A DNA stretch of 64,000 bases from an uncultured Peptococcaceae bacterium (GTDB lineage Bacteria > Bacillota > Peptococcia > Peptococcales > Peptococcaceae). The stretch covers positions 62,001 through 126,000 of the forward strand of contig CAJUDO010000004.1 of assembly GCA_910585405.1 (NCBI GenBank), in the 5' to 3' direction. The position numbers and the translations under genes are program-made. The notes under the pieces are model-generated. The model saw nothing but the letters and a program-made list of their open reading frames with translations, was not told the DNA's origin and made no database searches. The number at the start of each line of letters is the position of its first letter. The stretch's first letter is position 1. Below, in pieces: positions 51,499 through 60,621 of the stretch.

Positions 51499-52571
51499 TA
51501 TGCTTCATCCGCATGTTTCAATTTTTCAGCCTGGTCGGTGGTAATCAATGCATCCACAATCTCATCTAAATTGCCCAGCAATACCTTATCCAGATTGTGC
51601 ACTGTCAGATTGATGCGGTGGTCGCTCACCCGTCCCTGCGGGAAATTGTAGGTGCGAATTCGCTCGCTGCGGTCTCCGCTACCCACCATATCTTTTCTCT
51701 GCGCTGCCAAATCCCCCTGGGCCTCCTGCTGAAACTTTTCCATCACGCGGGAGCGCAATACTTTCAACGCTTTTTCTTTATTGCGCAGCTGAGATTTTTC
51801 ATCCTGACAGGATACCACAACCCCAGTGGGAATATGGGTAATCCGTACAGCAGATTGGGTAGTATTTACGCACTGTCCACCAGGACCGCTGGCGCAAAAC
51901 ACGTCAATGCGCAGATCATTCATGTTTATATCAACCTCTACCTCTTCTGCCTCTGGCAGCACAGCCACTGTGGCAGCAGAAGTATGAATTCGTCCGCTGG
52001 ATTCTGTCGCCGGTACACGCTGTACACGATGCACGCCGCCTTCAAATTTCAAACGGCTGTAAGCGCCTTTCCCTTCAATCATAAACGTAATTTCCTTATA
52101 TCCACCTACATCAGTGTAGTTGGTATTCATCACCTCTGTTTTCCAGCCGCGAATCTCTGCATAACGGGTATACATGCGGAATAAATCGGCAGCAAACAGC
52201 GCTGCTTCCTCCCCGCCGGTACCAGCGCGAATTTCCATGATAACGTTCTTATCATCATTAGGATCTTTAGGTAGCAACAAAATGGTCAACTCCTGCTCCA
52301 AATTGTCTTTCTGCTCGTTCAGATCTTTAATTTCTGCCTTTACCATATCTTCCATTTCCGGATCTAGTTTTTCCTGCAGCATTGCTTTGGAATCATCCAG
52401 TTCACTTAATACTTTTTTATATTTACGGTAAGCAATTACCACATCCTCCAAATCAGCTTGCGCTTTCGCGCATTTATGCAGCTCCGCAGGATTATTCAGC
52501 ACTTCGGGATCAACCATTTTCTGGTTCAATTCTTCGTATTTTTCCTCCAGCATATGTAAACGTTCTAACAT
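51498..52571 (-). CDS. prfA: Peptide chain release factor 1
   Basis: A 357-residue class I release factor for UAA and UAG. The GGQ loop is in CASGPGGQCVNTTQSAVRITH and the codon-recognition PxT loop region is at HRVQRVPATESSGRIHTSAATVAV. Length matches the family. ATG at 52569-52571 with GGAGGATGCAC upstream. The rpmE gene often found upstream is not here. Confidence 0.97.
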   Translation of the reverse strand: MLERLHMLEEKYEELNQKMVDPEVLNNPAELHKCAKAQADLEDVVIAYRKYKKVLSELDDSKAMLQEKLDPEMEDMVKAEIKDLNEQKDNLEQELTILLLPKDPNDDKNVIMEIRAGTGGEEAALFAADLFRMYTRYAEIRGWKTEVMNTNYTDVGGYKEITFMIEGKGAYSRLKFEGGVHRVQRVPATESSGRIHTSAATVAVLPEAEEVEVDINMNDLRIDVFCASGPGGQCVNTTQSAVRITHIPTGVVVSCQDEKSQLRNKEKALKVLRSRVMEKFQQEAQGDLAAQRKDMVGSGDRSERIRTYNFPQGRVSDHRINLTVHNLDKVLLGNLDEIVDALITTDQAEKLKHADEA

Positions 52572-52619
52572 AGTGCATCCTCCATCTTTGTATTCTCTAC
52601 ATTTTTACATAACGCTTTT

Positions 52620-52649
52620 ATTGTATCACAACTTCTTGCCGTATCACAA
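52620..52649 (-). promoter_or_regulatory. Promoter of prfA-prmC with a direct repeat
   Basis: Minus-strand TTGTGA (52644-52649) and TACAAT (52620-52625), spacing 18 bp. The 12-bp sequence GTATCACAACTT occurs twice, at 52623-52634 and 52641-52652, overlapping both elements. Confidence 0.5.
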
Positions 52650-52753
52650 CTTTTTTTGCATGAGTTTCTGCTGTTTTCTCCATAGAACCTTGGATTTATG
52701 CCACAATTTCTACCAACCCTTTCTAACAGCAGTGACACTATGTCTTCGCCCAT

Positions 52754-52797
52754 AAAAAGGGCATCCCTCAAATCGCTTGACGATTTGAAGGACACCC
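52754..52797 (-). terminator. Terminator of the FAD lipoprotein operon
   Basis: On the minus strand GGGTGTCCTTCAAATCG pairs over 17 positions with CGATTTGAGGGATGCCC (several G:U) around TCAAG, followed by TTTTTATG. Confidence 0.85.
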
Positions 52798-52881
52798 TCA
52801 TTGCGCTTTTGCGCCTTTTAAAACAGCTGCCTCTTTTCGTGTATCTTAATTCTATTTATCCTGCAAGGCATCTATATCCAC

Positions 52882-54660
52882 TCACTCCGCCATATACTGG
52901 TATAAATTAGCTACAATCATCACAGCCTCTGCCGCCATTGGCGTATCCATTTCTCCGCTCATATGACTGATAATTTCGTCGGTCAAAATGCCCATCTGCT
53001 GCAGTGCCTGCATCTGCTCTGCATACTCTGTAGCTTCTACGCCGACAATCTGTGCCGTGGCGGCAATCATCTCTTGGTTCGTCGGCGGATCGCTTACTTC
53101 AATAACTGGCACATCTTTTCCGGTTTTCTTCATGGAATTGTTGATCATATTCTGCAATCTCCATTTGCCCATTGCTTCATCCAGGCGGTAATCATTGCTG
53201 TAGCCGCCGTCCAACAGACCCAAACTGCGAATTACTTTTACCCCGGAATAGGCCCAATGCTCCATGAAATCTTCATGTACCTCAAAATCATCCAAGTACG
53301 CGCCCTGTTTCTTCAACTGTTTCTGCACGCTGGCGATGGCTTTTTCATCCTGACTCATTTCACGGAAACTGCTCTGTTTATCCAGCGAATAGGCTGCAGC
53401 TACACCGGCTGCCTCCCCTTCTGCCATGCCTACAGGAATCACACGGGCGCTGCCTGCCGCCAAAGAAGTATACGATGCGCTGCGACCGATTACCAACAGA
53501 TTTTCCACATTTAACGGCACTAAACACCGAAATGGAATCGCATAGCGGTCCGGACTGCCAATCACAGTGCCATAGGTCTGACCCGCTGTAGGCTGAATAT
53601 CTGCCGGATAAGCTACAATGGCGATTTTATCCCACTGATCACGATTTTCCAACACATCATCAATAGTCAACTGATATTCCCCAACAATATGTCGGCTTTC
53701 TCTTACATAAAGCTGACTGGCTGTGCCCACCAGCTGCGCCTGCTCAAATCCTATAAAATTTTGCTGCACATAAGGCACAATATATTCCAATTCTTTTTGC
53801 GCGCGGACAATCCCCTGTGCTTTGCTTTCCTCGCTCATAGCGTCCACACCAAAAATAATCAGCGCATTCACCAACACATTGCCATTGTCCTGCCGGGCTA
53901 CATTAAACCCGCGCAAACGCATCAGATCATCCTGAGGCTCATAGGCATAGCCTTCACGGGTATAACCCCATGCAGTTTTTTCTGTAGCTCCAGTCCCTGC
54001 ATTATCGTCATTTTCCAAATAATTGACTACCTTGTCCCAATCCACACCGGACAATTCAAATACCAGCGTCACGCCCATATGACGTTCCTTTTCCCCGATA
54101 TCTTCGCCAGCAATAGTATAAGGTGCACCAGCTGCCGCTGCTACATCGGCATCTACCGTCGCATCAATGACACAGGCCGCTGTATAGGTCACCTGCTCGC
54201 CGTTTTCTTCCTCCACCACCACACCGGTAATGCAATCTTCGTCCATGACCGGCGCAATAAATTTGGTATTTAGTTTTAACGTTGCTTTTTTTTCATTTGT
54301 AACCCAATCATAGAAGAAACTCTTTGCCTTTTCTACATCAAAGGCAGTTCCGCCGACGCCTTCATAAAATTCCATAAACAGCCCTTGGGTTAAAATGCTG
54401 CCGTTTCTACTTTCACAGATATCAATAAAATTCAGCTTGCCTAAGGTCATCAGTCCACCCAACGCTTCATCATCCTCAATGAGCAAGGTTTTTAAACCAT
54501 TGCGAGCTGATGACACTGCTGCGCACACACCTTCTGGATCACCACCCACCACAATCACATCATAATCCACATTCGCAGTTTGTGGTGTATTGGCTGTCCT
54601 GTCTCCGCAGCCGGTCAACAAAAGGCAGCAACAAAACAATATACAAATTAATTTTTTCAT
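52882..54660 (-). CDS. FAD-dependent oxidoreductase lipoprotein with SLH-like C terminus, paralogue 1
   Basis: A 592-residue exported lipoprotein. The signal ends in LLLTGC (Cys18). An FAD_oxidored-type domain follows: dinucleotide fold DYDVIVVGGDPEGVCAAVSSARNG, LGGLMTLGKLNFID, the mid-protein VIDATVDADVAAAAG, and YTSLAAGSARVIPVGMAEGEAAGVAAAY. The binding loop is GGDPEG rather than GxGxxG. From residue 468, HWAYSGVKVIRSLGLLDGGY and NDYRLDEAMGKWRLQNMI resemble an S-layer-homology repeat, and a second weaker one spans about 545-590. Last gene of the three-gene operon, 12 bp after paralogue 2. The electron acceptor or substrate is unknown. Confidence 0.85.
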   Translation of the reverse strand: MKKLICILFCCCLLLTGCGDRTANTPQTANVDYDVIVVGGDPEGVCAAVSSARNGLKTLLIEDDEALGGLMTLGKLNFIDICESRNGSILTQGLFMEFYEGVGGTAFDVEKAKSFFYDWVTNEKKATLKLNTKFIAPVMDEDCITGVVVEEENGEQVTYTAACVIDATVDADVAAAAGAPYTIAGEDIGEKERHMGVTLVFELSGVDWDKVVNYLENDDNAGTGATEKTAWGYTREGYAYEPQDDLMRLRGFNVARQDNGNVLVNALIIFGVDAMSEESKAQGIVRAQKELEYIVPYVQQNFIGFEQAQLVGTASQLYVRESRHIVGEYQLTIDDVLENRDQWDKIAIVAYPADIQPTAGQTYGTVIGSPDRYAIPFRCLVPLNVENLLVIGRSASYTSLAAGSARVIPVGMAEGEAAGVAAAYSLDKQSSFREMSQDEKAIASVQKQLKKQGAYLDDFEVHEDFMEHWAYSGVKVIRSLGLLDGGYSNDYRLDEAMGKWRLQNMINNSMKKTGKDVPVIEVSDPPTNQEMIAATAQIVGVEATEYAEQMQALQQMGILTDEIISHMSGEMDTPMAAEAVMIVANLYQYMAE

Positions 54661-54672
54661 ACATATCTCCTT

Positions 54673-56481
54673 TTATCTTTCTATGGCGTTATTCTGATTT
54701 GCATTCCTCTCATACTCCGTTAAAGGGACCGCTATAGAGCTTAATGTCGGCTGTAGGAAATCATGCACATTGGCAAGCAGCATAATGACCTCTGCCCGAT
54801 TGGGAGTTTTATTTTCATTCGCAAAATAAGGCTGCAGCTCTGCTGTCAAAATCACATCTGTCAAACGTTCTTCGCTGTCCAGATTCATAATTCGCATCGC
54901 TGCATCCAGCACACCCTGGCATGTAGGGCGCACTTCAAAGGGAAGGACGCTGCCATTGCGATAATACTGCCATAGTCCCGTTACCATTTCCGTCAGTTCT
55001 GCCTTGGTGATTGGTTCATCCAGCCGGTAATCATTCTGATATTCCCCATATACCAGCCCCAAACTGCGCAATGTTTTTACACCTTTATAGGCCCAATGTT
55101 GTTCTACTGTTTCCTGAATGGGCTCCCATGGCTCCAGATAAGCGCCCTGAGCCTTCAAAGTCTGTTGAATCGCGGCAATTGCTGTACCGTCCTGACTAAT
55201 CTCACGGAAGCTCTGTCCATGCTCTTTGACATAGGCAGCAGCTACACCGGCAGCATCTCCCTCGGCCATTCCCAAAGGGATCACACGGGCACTGCCTGCC
55301 GCTAATGAAGTGTACGAAGCACTGCGGCCTACTACCAGTAATCCGTCTATCCTCTGCGGCACCAGACAGCGGAAGGGCACGCCATAACGGTCTGGATTAC
55401 CCAAAATAATTCCTCGCAGCTGCCGCGCATTGGGCGGCACATCCACCGGATAAGAGCCAATGGCAATGGTATCGTCAAACCATCTGTTTTCCAGTACATC
55501 GTCCAACGTCAGCTGATATTCCCCAGCAATATGTCGACTTTCCCGCACATAAAGCTGCTCTGCTGTATCCACAAGAGCAGCATCGGCAAAACCAACAAAA
55601 TTTTCCCGCAAATAGGGAACAATATGCGCCAGTTCTGCTTTGCCTCGCTCAATTCCCTCTGTCTTGCTGGCTGCATCCAGCGGGTCCACGCCAAAAATGA
55701 TAAATCCATTGATGAGCACATTGCCATTGTCCTGCAATGCAATATTCAAACCCCGCAAACGTGTCTTCTCATCCTGCGGTACATAGGCAGTGCTTTCCGC
55801 ATGATATCCCCACGCCGCCTTATTGGTAGCACCGGTGTTGGGATTGTCATCTCCATTTAAATAGCTGCATACAGCCTGCCAATCCACACCGGATAATTCA
55901 AATACCAGCGTCACACCAGTCACATTTTCCCGATGCCCATAATCCTCACCCAGATAAGTATATGCTGCACCGGCAGCGGCGGCGATGTCACCGTCCGCCG
56001 TAGCATCAATCACACTGTTCGCTTTGCACTTGACTGTGCTTCCCTTTTGCTGCAGTACCACACCGGTGATGGTTTTATCCTGCATAATCAGCTCCGTGAC
56101 CGTCGTATCCAGCATCAATGTTAGATTTTCTTCATTGTTTACCATCTGCAGGAATACATCTTTGGCAGTAGGGATATCAAATGCTGTTCCACCTACTGCA
56201 TTATAAAATTCTTCAAACGTGCCGCGGGTTAGCAATGTGCCATCGCGACCATTACACATATCAATAAAATTCAATTCCCCCAGCGTCATCAAACCGCCCA
56301 GCACGTCATCATCTTCCACCAAAAGTGTTTCCTGACCATTACGCGCTGCGGTGACTGCTGCCGAGATTCCTTCCGGTTCACCGCCGACTACGATGACATC
56401 GTACGTCTTTGTATTGCCGCAACCACACAGCAGCAGCGGAAACAACAACATCATAACCATCAACCATCTTCGCATTTTCAT
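54673..56481 (-). CDS. FAD-dependent oxidoreductase lipoprotein with SLH-like C terminus, paralogue 2
   Basis: A 602-residue paralogue of its neighbours. The lipobox is LLLCGC (Cys21). The cofactor loop reads VVGGEPEGISAAVTAARNG; VIDATADGDIAAAAG and YTSLAAGSARVIPLGMAEGDAAGVAAAY are conserved. This copy has the clearest SLH match: HWAYKGVKTLRSLGLVYGEY with NDYRLDEPITKAELTEMVTG, including the ITKAE-type turn of true SLH repeats. AAAGGA before the ATG at 56479-56481 sets the start; the open frame is 12 codons longer. Middle gene of the operon, 19 bp after paralogue 3. Confidence 0.85.
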   Translation of the reverse strand: MKMRRWLMVMMLLFPLLLCGCGNTKTYDVIVVGGEPEGISAAVTAARNGQETLLVEDDDVLGGLMTLGELNFIDMCNGRDGTLLTRGTFEEFYNAVGGTAFDIPTAKDVFLQMVNNEENLTLMLDTTVTELIMQDKTITGVVLQQKGSTVKCKANSVIDATADGDIAAAAGAAYTYLGEDYGHRENVTGVTLVFELSGVDWQAVCSYLNGDDNPNTGATNKAAWGYHAESTAYVPQDEKTRLRGLNIALQDNGNVLINGFIIFGVDPLDAASKTEGIERGKAELAHIVPYLRENFVGFADAALVDTAEQLYVRESRHIAGEYQLTLDDVLENRWFDDTIAIGSYPVDVPPNARQLRGIILGNPDRYGVPFRCLVPQRIDGLLVVGRSASYTSLAAGSARVIPLGMAEGDAAGVAAAYVKEHGQSFREISQDGTAIAAIQQTLKAQGAYLEPWEPIQETVEQHWAYKGVKTLRSLGLVYGEYQNDYRLDEPITKAELTEMVTGLWQYYRNGSVLPFEVRPTCQGVLDAAMRIMNLDSEERLTDVILTAELQPYFANENKTPNRAEVIMLLANVHDFLQPTLSSIAVPLTEYERNANQNNAIER

Positions 56482-56500
56482 GTTATATTCCTTTCTGCTT

Positions 56501-58363
56501 TCATGCGCCAGCTTCACTCTGTTGTATCCGCAAATATTGATACGTATTGGCCATGAGCTGAATCACTTCCGCTGCATTGGGATTTTTTTCTTCCTCTGCA
56601 AAATAAGGTTTGAGCTGTTCTGTCAAAATGCCCCTTTCCTCCAATGCCTGCAGATATACCTGGTAGTTATTTTCGTATTTCACACCGTCCATTGCAGCCA
56701 CAGCTCTTGCCGTTGTCCCAATAATTTGCCGGTTGGGCGGATTGTCGTTCACTTCTATATAATCTTGTGTGATGTTTGCCTTTTTCAACACATTGTTAAT
56801 CATATTTTGATAACGCCACCGCCCAATGGGTTCCTCCAGCTTGTAATCATTACTGTAACCGCCATCCAAAATTCCTAAACCTCGCAGTATTTTCACGCCT
56901 GGATAAGCCCAGTGGTCCATCACCGCTTCATGCACCGAGAAATCCTCAAGATAAGCGCCCTGCTTTCTCAACGTATCCTGCACATTGGAAATCGCGCCTT
57001 TATCCTGACTCATAGCACGAAATCCTATTTGATTTTTCACCGAATAGGCAGCCGCCACACCAGCAGCCTCTCCTTCCGCCATGCCTAAAGGAATAACCCG
57101 CGCGCTGCCTGCCGCCAATGAAGTATACGAAGCACTGCGGCCTACTACCAATAAATTATCTACCTTTAAAGGTACCAAGCTCCGAAAGGGTACCGCGTAA
57201 CGGTCTGGACTGCCAATAACTGTACCATAGGTCTGCGTTGCTGTAGGCTGTACATCTACCGGATAGGCGCCGATGGCTATCTTGTCCCACTGGTCGCGGT
57301 TTTCCAACACATCGTCAATGGTCAGCTGATATTCGCCGATGATATGACGACTTTCCCGCACGTAAAGTTGTTCTGCGGTTTTAACCAACTCAGCCTTCTC
57401 AAAGCCCTTAAAGTTTTCGCGAATATATGGAATCAAGTACTCCATTTCCGCCTGCGCTCTGACAATTCCCTCTGCTTTGCTTTCCTCACTTAAAGGGTCC
57501 ACGCCAAAAATAATCAACGCATTGATCAACACATTTCCATTATTTTGCCGAGCAATATTAAAGCCGCGCAGCCGCATCATTTCATCCTGCGGCTCATAGT
57601 TATACCCCTCTTCTGTATATCCCCATGCAGTTTTTTTCGTCGCGCCCATATCTGCAGTTCCCTGTTTCAGAACTTCTGCTTTAAAACGCTGCCAATTCAA
57701 ATACATGGACACCTTTCTCCAATTCACGCCAGACAACTCAAATACTAAGGTCACACCCATCTGGCGGTCCTTCTCACCGATATCTTCCCCTGCATACGTG
57801 TAGGGCACACCGGCCGCTGCCGCTACATCCGCGTCCACTGTCCCATCAATCACACGGGAACCATAATATTCCCGTTGCACGCCATTCTCCTCAGTCACAA
57901 TGCCCACCACTGCATTGTCCTGCATAATAGGCTTTACAAAAGTATTCTCATTGCGCAGTGTCAAAAATGGCTCCGCCTCTGCCACCTGCAAAAAGAAATT
58001 GCGCGCTTCTGTAATATCAAAGGCACTGCCGCCCACTGCATCATAAAACTCCTTGAAAAATCCCTGCGTCAACAACGTGCCGTCACGACTCTCACACATA
58101 TCAATAAAATTCAGCTCGCCAATGGTCATCAGACCGCCCAACGCCGTATCCTCTCCCAAGAGCAGCGTTTTCATCCCATTGCGTGCCGCACTTACCGCCG
58201 CCGCAATGCCCTCCGGCTCAGTACCAACTACAATCACATCGTAGGTTTCCGCCGCATTGTAGGCAGCATTTTTCCAAAGGATCTCCTGTTCCGCCTTGGA
58301 TCCGCTGCCACAGCCTGTCACGATAAAACAACAAAGCACTAACCATGCTATTATTTTTTTCAT
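56501..58363 (-). CDS. FAD-dependent oxidoreductase lipoprotein with SLH-like C terminus, paralogue 3
   Basis: A 620-residue paralogue and first gene of the operon. The lipobox is FIVTGC (Cys18). The cofactor loop reads VVGTEPEGIAAAVSAARNG, so even the first glycine pair is changed (GT). GLMTIGELNFIDMCESRDGT, VIDGTVDADVAAAAG and YTSLAAGSARVIPLGMAEGEAAGVAAAY follow. It has an extra segment of about 14 residues (WQRFKAEVLKQGTADM) in the middle. The C terminus has HWAYPGVKILRGLGILDGGY. The ATG at 58361-58363 gives a normal signal peptide; GAGGAGG is 11 bp upstream. Confidence 0.85.
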   Translation of the reverse strand: MKKIIAWLVLCCFIVTGCGSGSKAEQEILWKNAAYNAAETYDVIVVGTEPEGIAAAVSAARNGMKTLLLGEDTALGGLMTIGELNFIDMCESRDGTLLTQGFFKEFYDAVGGSAFDITEARNFFLQVAEAEPFLTLRNENTFVKPIMQDNAVVGIVTEENGVQREYYGSRVIDGTVDADVAAAAGVPYTYAGEDIGEKDRQMGVTLVFELSGVNWRKVSMYLNWQRFKAEVLKQGTADMGATKKTAWGYTEEGYNYEPQDEMMRLRGFNIARQNNGNVLINALIIFGVDPLSEESKAEGIVRAQAEMEYLIPYIRENFKGFEKAELVKTAEQLYVRESRHIIGEYQLTIDDVLENRDQWDKIAIGAYPVDVQPTATQTYGTVIGSPDRYAVPFRSLVPLKVDNLLVVGRSASYTSLAAGSARVIPLGMAEGEAAGVAAAYSVKNQIGFRAMSQDKGAISNVQDTLRKQGAYLEDFSVHEAVMDHWAYPGVKILRGLGILDGGYSNDYKLEEPIGRWRYQNMINNVLKKANITQDYIEVNDNPPNRQIIGTTARAVAAMDGVKYENNYQVYLQALEERGILTEQLKPYFAEEEKNPNAAEVIQLMANTYQYLRIQQSEAGA

Positions 58364-58417
58364 ATTTGGGGATTCCTCCTCTAAATTCATTTCAAAACAA
58401 ATTCACGATACGTTGTA

Positions 58418-58446
58418 AGTATACTGGATTATCGGCTATAATACAA
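58418..58446 (-). promoter_or_regulatory. Promoter of the FAD lipoprotein operon
   Basis: Minus-strand TTGTAT (58441-58446) and TATACT (58418-58423), spacing 17 bp, about 50 bp upstream of paralogue 3. Confidence 0.55.
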
Positions 58447-58520
58447 GCTTCAATGCATTCTTGACAGATTTTTGATACAATTTCTTCATAATTTTTTCAT
58501 AAAAAAATGATATTTCCTAC

Positions 58521-58549
58521 TTGCATTTTTATAGTAATGGGTATATCAT
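58521..58549 (+). promoter_or_regulatory. Promoter of htpG
   Basis: TTGCAT (58521-58526) and TATCAT (58544-58549), spacing 17 bp, immediately followed by the CIRCE element. Confidence 0.65.
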
Positions 58550-58590
58550 ATCATTGTTAGCACTCAAATAAGTCGAGTGCTAACAATGAT
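58550..58590 (+). promoter_or_regulatory. CIRCE element (HrcA operator) upstream of htpG
   Basis: TTAGCACTC (58557-58565), nine bases, GAGTGCTAA (58575-58583): an exact match to the CIRCE consensus. The arms extend to 16 bp on each side (58550-58565 and 58575-58590). It covers the transcription start, so HrcA should repress htpG. hrcA is not in the window. Confidence 0.93.
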
Positions 58591-58643
58591 GATTTTGTTT
58601 AAATATTTTACATTTATTTTATACAGGAAAGGACCGATTACAA

Positions 58644-60539
58644 ATGGCAAAAACTGAATTCAAAGCCGAATCCAAACGTTTGCTGGATCTGATGATTAAC
58701 TCTATTTACACACATAAGGAAATCTTTTTGAGAGAGATCATCTCCAATGCCAGCGATGCAACTGACAAACGGTATTACAATGCGATGGTGAAAGGAGAGA
58801 CTGGCTTAAACCGCGACGAATTATCCATTGATATCAACATTGATAAAGAAAATCGCCTGCTGACCGTCACCGACCATGGCTGCGGTATGACAGAGGAAGA
58901 GCTGGATACCAATCTGGGCACCATTGCCAAAAGCGGCTCCTTGGACTTCAAAACCAATCAGGAAAATAAAAGCGAAGATATTGACATCATCGGTCAATTT
59001 GGCGTAGGATTTTACTCTGCTTTCATGGTCAGCAAAAATGTAAAAGTAATCACTCGCAGCGAAAATGCTACGCAGGGCTATGTGTGGGAATCTGACGGGG
59101 CCGACGGCTACACCATCACACCATGTGACAAAGATACCATCGGTACAGAAATTGTTATGACCATCAAAGATAATACTCCAGAAGAAACATACGATGAATT
59201 TTTAGATGTACACCGCATCCATGGTATCGTCAAAAAATATTCCGATTATATTCGTTACCCAATTCATCTGCCTATGGAGCGCAGTAAAATGAAAGAAGGC
59301 TGTGACCCTGAACATCCTGAATATGAATCCTATATCGAAATAGAACAGGTAAACAGTATGACACCTCTTTGGAAGAAGTTGCCTGCTCAGATTACAGATG
59401 ACGAATATACTCGATTCTACAGAGAAAAATTCTTTGACTTTGAAGATCCGGTGCTGAGAATTCATACCAATACAGAAGGTTCCGCGACCTACACGGCAAT
59501 GCTGTTTGTTCCGCAACATGCACCCTATGATTTTTATAGCAAAAACTTTGAGAAGGGTCTGCAGCTCTATGCCAACGGCGTACTGATTATGGAAAAATGC
59601 GCAGATTTACTGCCAGACCATTTTGCTTTTGTGCGCGGTCTAGTAGACTCTCAAGATTTGTCTTTGAATATCTCCAGAGAAATGTTGCAGCATGATCGTC
59701 AGCTAAAATTGATTGCAACCAGCCTGGAAAAGAAAATCAAGTCTGAGCTGTTAAAATTGCAGAAAGATGACCGTGAAAAATATGAAGAATTCTTTAAAGC
59801 GTTCGGCTTGCAGCTGAAATTTGGCATTTACAGCGACTATGGCACCCATAAGGACATGCTGCAGGATTTAATTCTCTTCTATTCTTCCACTGAGAAAAAA
59901 TTGGTTACACTGAAAGAATATGTAGAGCGCATGAAAGAAGACCAGACCGTTATCTACTATGCCTGTGGGAAAACAGTAGAACAAATCGGTTTACTGCCGC
60001 AAATTGAGCAGTTTACAGAAAAAGGTTATGAAGTGCTGTACCTCACCGATGATGTGGATGAATTTGCTTTGAAAGTAATGCGAGATTACAGCGAAAAACC
60101 ATTCAAATCCATCGCTGACGGAGATATTGATTTGGAAAGCGCAGAGGAAAAAGAAGCCGCTGCCCAAAAATCAGAGGACAATAAAGACTTGTTGGCATTC
60201 TGTACCAAAACATTGGCTGGCAAGGTAAAAGAAGTAAAACTGTCTACACGCCTAAAGAGCCATCCTGTGTGCCTTGCCAGCGAAGGTCCTATTTCCATCG
60301 AGATGGAACGGGTATTGGATACCATGCCAGAGCCTAATTATCATAAAGCAGAGCGCATCCTAGAACTGAATGCCAACCATCCAATTTTCCAGACCCTATG
60401 TGATGTATACCCTACAGATGAGAAAAAAGCAGCCGATTATATCAACATCTTATACAATCAGGCCCTGCTCATCGAAGGGTTAAGTATCGAGGACCCAGTT
60501 GCCTACGCCAATGCCGTATGCAGCCTGCTCAGCAAATAA
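58644..60539 (+). CDS. htpG: Chaperone HtpG (Hsp90)
   Basis: A 631-residue Hsp90. The N-terminal GHKL ATPase shows FLREIISNASDATDK, VTDHGCGMT, GTIAKSG and GQFGVGFYSAFM; middle and C-terminal dimerisation domains follow at normal length. AGGAAAGG precedes the ATG. Monocistronic, with its own HrcA-type control and a strong terminator. Confidence 0.97.
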   Translation: MAKTEFKAESKRLLDLMINSIYTHKEIFLREIISNASDATDKRYYNAMVKGETGLNRDELSIDINIDKENRLLTVTDHGCGMTEEELDTNLGTIAKSGSLDFKTNQENKSEDIDIIGQFGVGFYSAFMVSKNVKVITRSENATQGYVWESDGADGYTITPCDKDTIGTEIVMTIKDNTPEETYDEFLDVHRIHGIVKKYSDYIRYPIHLPMERSKMKEGCDPEHPEYESYIEIEQVNSMTPLWKKLPAQITDDEYTRFYREKFFDFEDPVLRIHTNTEGSATYTAMLFVPQHAPYDFYSKNFEKGLQLYANGVLIMEKCADLLPDHFAFVRGLVDSQDLSLNISREMLQHDRQLKLIATSLEKKIKSELLKLQKDDREKYEEFFKAFGLQLKFGIYSDYGTHKDMLQDLILFYSSTEKKLVTLKEYVERMKEDQTVIYYACGKTVEQIGLLPQIEQFTEKGYEVLYLTDDVDEFALKVMRDYSEKPFKSIADGDIDLESAEEKEAAAQKSEDNKDLLAFCTKTLAGKVKEVKLSTRLKSHPVCLASEGPISIEMERVLDTMPEPNYHKAERILELNANHPIFQTLCDVYPTDEKKAADYINILYNQALLIEGLSIEDPVAYANAVCSLLSK

Positions 60540-60567
60540 TTGCAAAGAGATAAAGTGAACTAAATCT

Positions 60568-60620
60568 TGCAGTAAAAAACCCTTCTCGTGTGAAGATGCA
60601 CGGAAGGGTTTTTTACTGCA
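60568..60620. terminator. Bidirectional terminator between htpG and the lactate locus
   Basis: TGCAGTAAAAAACCCTTC (60568-60585) and GAAGGGTTTTTTACTGCA (60603-60620) are 18-bp perfect arms with an inner CGTG/CACG stem. T-runs lie within both arms. It serves htpG and the convergent permease. Confidence 0.85.
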
Positions 60621-60621
60621 A

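Noticed and set aside
52565..52801. 78-codon minus-strand frame overlapping the prfA start
   Set aside because: Its first part is the terminator of the FAD operon and the rest covers the prfA promoter; composition is not protein-like.
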